Below are positions 14,468-18,863 of a DNA stretch of 18,863 nt, one piece after another. Every line of letters starts with the position of its first letter. Positions within the stretch are counted from its first letter, which is position 1. A program made the translations under genes and the position numbers. Origin of the DNA: JBEKEX01 sp050013615 (GTDB lineage: Bacteria > Chloroflexota > Anaerolineae > Anaerolineales > Anaerolineaceae); contig JBEKEX010000023.1 in the NCBI GenBank assembly GCA_050013615.1, positions 1 to 18,863 of the forward strand, in the 5' to 3' direction. Below the pieces are notes generated by a model. It saw nothing but the letters and a program-made list of their open reading frames with translations, was not told where the DNA came from and ran no database searches.

Positions 14468-17014
14468 ATGAAGAATAAGTGGTTTTTGCTTGCAAGTATC
14501 ATCATGGTAGCCAGCATGATCCTTGCGGCGTGCGCTACTACAACAGCTACCACTGCTCCTGTTGAACCCACAACTGCCGCGACTACGGAAGCGGCTGCTA
14601 CGCCGACTGCAGCGCCCCATATTGGTGGGTGGTTGGATTCGGTGGTCTTTACAGCGATTGCTGATGCTCCGTCGGCTGTTGCTCAGCTCCAGGCCGGTAC
14701 AATCGATATGTACCCGGTGACCGTTTCTGACCCGAACGTATATGCCACAGTCGCTGGCGATACGAGCCTGGCCTATTCCAATACCTACGGCAGCAATGAC
14801 CAGTTGATCCTCAATCCTGGGGATTACACCAAAGATGGCATCCTGAATCCGTTCAGCGATGCAAAGATTCGCGAAGCCATGAACTGGGCAGTTGATCGCA
14901 ACTACGTGGCCCAGGAAATTGCCGGTGGTTTGGCAGTTCCAAAGTATACGGCTCTTGACACCGCCTTCCCGGATGCAGCCCGCTATGCTGGTGTGTTGGG
15001 CGCCATCGCCACCAAGTACGCTTACAACTTCGATAAGGCCCAGCAAGTGGTCAACACAGAAATGACCGCCATGGGCGCCACGAAAGATGCCAATGGCAAA
15101 TGGCAATACAAGGGTAAACCTGTTACCATCATTGGCCTTACCCGTACGGAAGACAGCCGCAAGCAGGTCGGCGAGTACTTTGCCAATCAACTCGCCAAAT
15201 TGGGCTTCACTGTTGATAATCAGGAAAAGGTTCGTAAGGAAGCCGCTCCCATTTGGCAAGGTGACGTTACTTCCTATACCTTCGGCTTCTATACCGCCGG
15301 ATGGATCAACACCGCCATCATCCGTGACGAAGGCATCAACTTTGCCGAGTTCAACTCCGGTGAAGTACAGAATATCCCCGTCTTCCTGACCTTCAAGCCT
15401 TCAACCGAATTGGCCACCGCAGAAGATGCCTTGTTGACCAATAAATTCCAGACCATGGATCAGCGCGCTCAACTGTTCACGACTGCTTTGAATGACTCCA
15501 TGACGGAAAGCTGGTGGGGCGTTTGGGTGATCGATAATATTGCTTTCGAGCCTTACTCTTCCAAGGTCTCAGCCGCTTCTGACTTGGGCGCCGGCCTGTC
15601 GAATCCTCTCCTGCCCTTCACGCTACGCATCAATGGGCAAGAAGGTGGCACGGTCAAGATTGCCCAATCCGGCATTGCAGTGCAAGCCTGGAACCCCGTC
15701 AACGGTTCCAACTGGACTGACGACCACACCGTCCAGGTCATGACGCAAGATCGCGGTACCGTTCCGGATCCTTACACGGGCCTCTATCTGCCCAAACTGG
15801 TCACTTCTGCTGATATCGTGGCGAAGACCGGTTTACCGATCGCTCTGAACTCGGATTGGGTGAAATTAAGCTTCCAAGACAATATCGCAGTACCCGATGA
15901 CGCTTGGGCTGATTGGAATGCCACAACCCAGACCTTTGTCACTGCCAAGGACCGCGCTGCTGCCGATAGCACGTACAAACAGACTGCTAACGTACAGATC
16001 ACCGTTACCTACACGCCTGATTTGTTCAAGAGCAAGTGGCATGATGGCAGCAACGTTTCGGCGGCTGATTTCGTCATGGGTATGATTATGACCTTTGACC
16101 CCGGCAAAAAGGATAGCAAGATCTACGATGAAGGTTATGCATCCACGCTGTCCGCTTTCATGAGCCACTTCAAGGGTGTCAAGATTGTATCGACTGATCC
16201 GTTGACCATCACCACCTGGGATGATCAATATCAGTTGGACGCAGAAGTTAACGTTGGTGGTTATATCACCTGGTATCCAACCGATGTGTATGCTTACGGA
16301 ACGGGTGCCTGGCACAACTTGACTCCTGCCATCCAGGGTGAAGCTGATAGCAAAATCGCTTTTTCACTGGATAAATCAACTTCTTTGAAGGTGGATGAGA
16401 CCAGCTTACTGTCAGGGCCTACCCTGGCTATCCAGTCCACCTACCTTGACCAGGATGCTGCGAATGGTTATATTCCGTATGCACCCACCCTGGGTAAGTT
16501 CATCACGAGCGATGAAGCTAAAGCCCGTTATGCTAACTTGCAGGCTTTCTACAAGGCCCACAGCACTTTGTGGATTGGCACCGGCCCGTACTTCATCGAC
16601 AAGATCGACACTACTGCTGGTTCGATCACCGTCAGCAAATTCGCAGATTACATGTTCTCGTCTGATGCATTTGCAAACTTCGGCGCTCCTGAAATTGCTG
16701 TTGCCGCAGTCAGTGGTCCGACCTCGGTTAAAGTTGGCGATGATGCACCATTCGTCGTTGCTGTGACCTTCAACGGCCAACCATATCCTTCCAAGGATCT
16801 GGATAAGGTATCCTACACCTTATTCGCCGCAGATGGCTCGATTGCAGCCAGCGGTGATGCTTCATTCACCAGCGAAGGACAATACACGATCGACCTGACG
16901 CCTACTGTGACAAAGAGCCTGGCTGCTGGTTCTGCGTCGCTGAGCATCGCTGTGTCATCGAAGGTCGTTTCCATGCCTACCTTCGTAACGTATCAATTCG
17001 CTGTAACACAGTAA
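14468..17014 (+). CDS. ABC transporter substrate-binding lipoprotein, SBP family 5 with circularly permuted halves and Ig-like C-terminus
   Basis: An 848-residue lipoprotein (lipobox ILAAC, Cys22; Thr/Ala linker to 50). Family-5 landmarks occur in swapped order. Residues 54-388 match the usual second half: WLDSVVFTAIADAPSA, LQAGTIDMYP, DAKIREAMNWAVDRNYV (131-147), YAYNFDKAQQVV, EDSRKQVGEYFANQLAKLGF, WGVWVIDNIAF. Residues 392-745 match the usual first half: GGTVKIAQSGIAVQAWNPV, then ITVTYTPDLFKSKWHDGS with AADFVMG (511-537), then IGTGPYFIDKIDTTAGSITVSKFADY. Residues 750-848 look like an Ig-like beta domain. The adjacent canonical paralogue makes the swap visible. It has a strong promoter, a good Shine-Dalgarno and a hairpin after it, so it is probably abundant. 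It should feed the downstream permeases; the ligand is unknown. Confidence 0.85.
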   Translation: MKNKWFLLASIIMVASMILAACATTTATTAPVEPTTAATTEAAATPTAAPHIGGWLDSVVFTAIADAPSAVAQLQAGTIDMYPVTVSDPNVYATVAGDTSLAYSNTYGSNDQLILNPGDYTKDGILNPFSDAKIREAMNWAVDRNYVAQEIAGGLAVPKYTALDTAFPDAARYAGVLGAIATKYAYNFDKAQQVVNTEMTAMGATKDANGKWQYKGKPVTIIGLTRTEDSRKQVGEYFANQLAKLGFTVDNQEKVRKEAAPIWQGDVTSYTFGFYTAGWINTAIIRDEGINFAEFNSGEVQNIPVFLTFKPSTELATAEDALLTNKFQTMDQRAQLFTTALNDSMTESWWGVWVIDNIAFEPYSSKVSAASDLGAGLSNPLLPFTLRINGQEGGTVKIAQSGIAVQAWNPVNGSNWTDDHTVQVMTQDRGTVPDPYTGLYLPKLVTSADIVAKTGLPIALNSDWVKLSFQDNIAVPDDAWADWNATTQTFVTAKDRAAADSTYKQTANVQITVTYTPDLFKSKWHDGSNVSAADFVMGMIMTFDPGKKDSKIYDEGYASTLSAFMSHFKGVKIVSTDPLTITTWDDQYQLDAEVNVGGYITWYPTDVYAYGTGAWHNLTPAIQGEADSKIAFSLDKSTSLKVDETSLLSGPTLAIQSTYLDQDAANGYIPYAPTLGKFITSDEAKARYANLQAFYKAHSTLWIGTGPYFIDKIDTTAGSITVSKFADYMFSSDAFANFGAPEIAVAAVSGPTSVKVGDDAPFVVAVTFNGQPYPSKDLDKVSYTLFAADGSIAASGDASFTSEGQYTIDLTPTVTKSLAAGSASLSIAVSSKVVSMPTFVTYQFAVTQ

Positions 17015-17039
17015 AATATATTGTAGGACAATGCTTTAC

Positions 17040-17071
17040 CCGATTAGGGCGGAACCTTCCGCCCTAATCGG
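17040..17071 (+). terminator. Perfect 15-bp hairpin between binding-protein and permease genes
   Basis: CCGATTAGGGCGGAA (17040-17054) and its exact complement (17057-17071) enclose 2 nt, 25 nt after the stop codon. No T-run follows, so it is not a classic intrinsic terminator. In binding-protein/permease operons such structures stabilise the upstream mRNA and limit read-through, giving excess binding protein. That role is inferred. Confidence 0.65.
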
Positions 17072-17120
17072 TGGTCATTATTAAGTCGATAAAATCCTGT
17101 AAAAAAAGAGAGCGATGCTT

Positions 17121-18272
17121 ATGGCTGACGCAAGTGCGCCCTTAAATGCTTCGGAAATCATCAAGCCAAAAGAAGAAAAGAAAAAGGTAAGTTCAAGTAC
17201 ATTGGTTCGTGTTGCCAGGTATACTGCCGTCAGACTTTTTACCCTGGTTATAACGACATTAATTGCTCTGTATTTGACGATCTTGATTGCCAACATGGGT
17301 GGTTATGTTGACAAGATCCAGCAAGCCCAGATACAAGAAACCATCAATATGAACATTGCTGCCAATCCGGGATATCGCACCCTGAGCCCGGAGGCACGTT
17401 CGGCTTTGATCCAGCAAGATATCGCCCTTGAATCTCACCGGTTGGGGTTGGATCAACCATTTATTATTCGAAGTTTCAATTTTCTTAAAGATGCTGTTAC
17501 GCTGAACCTGGGTCGGGCCTTTAAAATGACCTCGAATAGCGGTTCCAGTTCGGTGCGCGCGATCATCCTTGAACGCCTCCCTGCAACCCTGGTGCTATTC
17601 GGCACCTCGGACATTTTTCTCTTTTTCCTGGCACTTATCTTTGCATTGATGCTCTCCAGGGTATATGGTAGTTTTTGGGATAAGGTTTCTGTCGCGTTAA
17701 CGCCGTTTTCTTCAGCGCCAGGATGGTTCTACGGCATATTCTTGATCCTGCTATTTGCAGCAGTTTTGCATGTGTTACCATTCGGTGGCATGCTCGATGC
17801 GCCGCCACCCAGTACCACATGGGGCTACTTTTTAAGCCTGCTCGACCATTTGATCCTTCCTATGGCCGCTTATGCCTTGAGCCAGATATTTTTGAGCATT
17901 TATACCTGGCGTACTTTCTTCCTGATCTATTCGAGCGAAGATTATGTTGATATGGCCAAGGCAAAAGGTCTGCCTGACCGGGATATCAATAACAAATATA
18001 TCTTGCGCCCCACCCTTCCGACGATCATCACCAGTTTTGCCCTCACCGTCATTAATAGTTGGCTGGGAGCTCCGATTTTCGAAACGATCTTTAGCTGGCC
18101 CGGATTGGGGCGTGCGCTTTATCAAGCCATTGGTCTATTCGACACCCCGGTCATTCTTGGGGAAACGGTCATCTTCTCGTATTTACTGGCAATAACGGTG
18201 TTCTTGTTGGATATCGTTTATGCGGTCGTGGATCCTCGTGTGAAAATCGGCGGTGAGGGGAGCCAGGGATAA
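17121..18272 (+). CDS. ABC transporter permease, OppB/DppB-like
   Basis: A 383-residue inner-membrane protein. A charged cytoplasmic N-terminus (about 33 residues, Lys/Glu-rich) precedes TM1 (about 36-58), then an extracytoplasmic segment of about 95 residues, a typical feature of DppB-type subunits though longer than usual, and then five further membrane segments. The EAA loop that contacts the ATPase lies at 273-300 (DYVDMAKAKGLPDRDINNKY, then ILRPTLP). The FSWPGLGRALYQAI and VDPRVKIG motifs near the C-terminus are typical of OppB. The ATG at 17121 fits the AGAGAG site (8-nt spacing) better than 17115. It forms a tight pair with the next permease (2-nt gap). The ATPase genes are presumably beyond the window. 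Confidence 0.92.
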   Translation: MADASAPLNASEIIKPKEEKKKVSSSTLVRVARYTAVRLFTLVITTLIALYLTILIANMGGYVDKIQQAQIQETINMNIAANPGYRTLSPEARSALIQQDIALESHRLGLDQPFIIRSFNFLKDAVTLNLGRAFKMTSNSGSSSVRAIILERLPATLVLFGTSDIFLFFLALIFALMLSRVYGSFWDKVSVALTPFSSAPGWFYGIFLILLFAAVLHVLPFGGMLDAPPPSTTWGYFLSLLDHLILPMAAYALSQIFLSIYTWRTFFLIYSSEDYVDMAKAKGLPDRDINNKYILRPTLPTIITSFALTVINSWLGAPIFETIFSWPGLGRALYQAIGLFDTPVILGETVIFSYLLAITVFLLDIVYAVVDPRVKIGGEGSQG

Positions 18273-18274
18273 TC

Positions 18275-18863
18275 ATGAATATCCGCAATGCCTTAAAAGA
18301 AATTTTGCGCTACCCCACTGCTTTGGCGGGTGCCATCATTATTCTGGTTCTCTTGGGAATATCAATTTACACCATCATTGCAATACCGTATTCCCAAGCG
18401 ATCGAGTTGTGGCGTGGGATGGAGGCTGATTGGTATAAGAACCCGAAGCTGGCTGCACCGGTCTGGTTCAATTGGTTCCGAGGTGTCAAGCTTCCAGAAA
18501 CCATAGACCTTACTGCCACCAGCGCGGGTGTAAAACGCGATGTCGTCCAGACAGGGAATACATCGACCATTACGTATACGTTCGATATTCCCTATAATTA
18601 TGACAGCTTTGAGGACGATTTTGCCATCTACTTCAAATCGACCTACAATTCGAACCCACCCTTCGTCAACTTGACATGGATCACACCGGATGGTAGGAAG
18701 ATCAACTTAAGCAACCTTGCTCTCAAACAACAATTGACCTATCGCGTTTCCCAAGACACAAGACTAACGATGAGGTTAGCGGGGAAGATGGCGAATATCG
18801 GTTTATTTGCCGGGCCAACCTATAAAAGTTCCACTCCGGAAAAAGGAACTTACCAGTTGCAAA
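18275..18863 (+). CDS. ABC transporter permease, OppC/DppC-like, 5' part with large extracytoplasmic insert, cut by window edge
   Basis: Starting at ATG 18275, with AGGG 6 nt upstream and 2 nt after the previous stop, 196 codons are open to the window edge. The order is: short amphipathic start (NIRNALKEILRYPTALAG), TM1 (about 16-36), then at least 155 residues of polar sequence predicted outside the membrane, with beta-rich stretches such as STITYTFDIPYNY, FAIYFKSTYNS and RLTMRLAGKMANIG. Position directly after an OppB-like gene and the TM1 style point to the OppC partner. A typical OppC has only a short loop after TM1, so this insert is notable. The transmembrane core and EAA loop are not in the window. 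Confidence 0.75.
   Translation, partial: MNIRNALKEILRYPTALAGAIIILVLLGISIYTIIAIPYSQAIELWRGMEADWYKNPKLAAPVWFNWFRGVKLPETIDLTATSAGVKRDVVQTGNTSTITYTFDIPYNYDSFEDDFAIYFKSTYNSNPPFVNLTWITPDGRKINLSNLALKQQLTYRVSQDTRLTMRLAGKMANIGLFAGPTYKSSTPEKGTYQLQ

Noticed and set aside
14414..15259. 281-codon minus-strand frame opposite the permuted binding-protein gene
   Set aside because: Antisense shadow that also runs through the leader; no recognisable domain.
14468..17014. Permuted gene order as an assembly artefact
   Set aside because: The frame is continuous, the signal peptide, promoter and Shine-Dalgarno are in place, the two halves meet at a glycine-rich linker at a fold-compatible point, and no repeat lies at the seam. 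Read mapping would still settle it.
1..18863. tRNA, rRNA, CRISPR array, insertion sequence or phage genes
   Set aside because: No cloverleaf, regularly spaced repeat, terminal inverted repeat, transposase or phage-type gene was seen on either strand.

Overview
The window looks like a contig from a Chloroflexota genome, probably class Anaerolineae, with a foreign or mis-joined left end. Grounds for the Chloroflexota call are several lipoproteins with long Thr/Pro/Ala linkers after the lipid-anchor cysteine, a PP2C phosphatase with a C-terminal membrane anchor and Thr-Pro tail, a MecA-type transpeptidase lipoprotein, and large family-5 substrate-binding proteins. This is an inference from gene style; there is no rRNA or other phylogenetic marker here.

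Left end (1 to about 1579). Three gene pieces that do not belong together are joined head to tail: a polysaccharide-export gene start diverging from the first third or more of an exosortase gene (1-1132); an internal fragment of an S41 C-terminal processing peptidase on the minus strand (about 1127-1579); and the 5' part of a DUF3267 HExxH membrane protein, also minus strand (about 1556-1948). Exosortase and polysaccharide export are typical of Acidobacteriota/Verrucomicrobiota-like bacteria rather than Anaerolineae. At each junction a short stretch fits both flanking families, as expected of false k-mer joins in a metagenome assembly.

Central region (1949-12160). A CitE-like CoA-ester lyase on the plus strand converges on a minus-strand block: xpt and guaA (purine salvage and GMP synthesis), then a VWA-like/transmembrane/FHA protein overlapping by 4 nt with a membrane-anchored PP2C phosphatase. 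From the divergent promoter region near 8.2 kb a plus-strand block runs maf, a class B penicillin-binding lipoprotein and rsgA: house-cleaning nucleotidase or septum control, cell-wall cross-linking and ribosome assembly. A hairpin at the maf stop codon covers the Shine-Dalgarno sequence of the penicillin-binding protein gene.

Right end (12160-18863). An oligopeptide-type ABC importer locus: two substrate-binding lipoproteins followed by an OppB-like and a (cut) OppC-like permease. The first binding protein has the normal family-5 domain order. The second, 848 residues, has its two halves in reversed order, that is, it appears circularly permuted, and carries an extra Ig-like C-terminal domain. 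It has the best promoter in the window, a long leader, and is separated from the permeases by a perfect 15-bp hairpin, a layout that suits much higher expression of the binding protein than of the channel. The permuted binding protein is the most interesting biological observation; the left-end chimera is the most important technical one.
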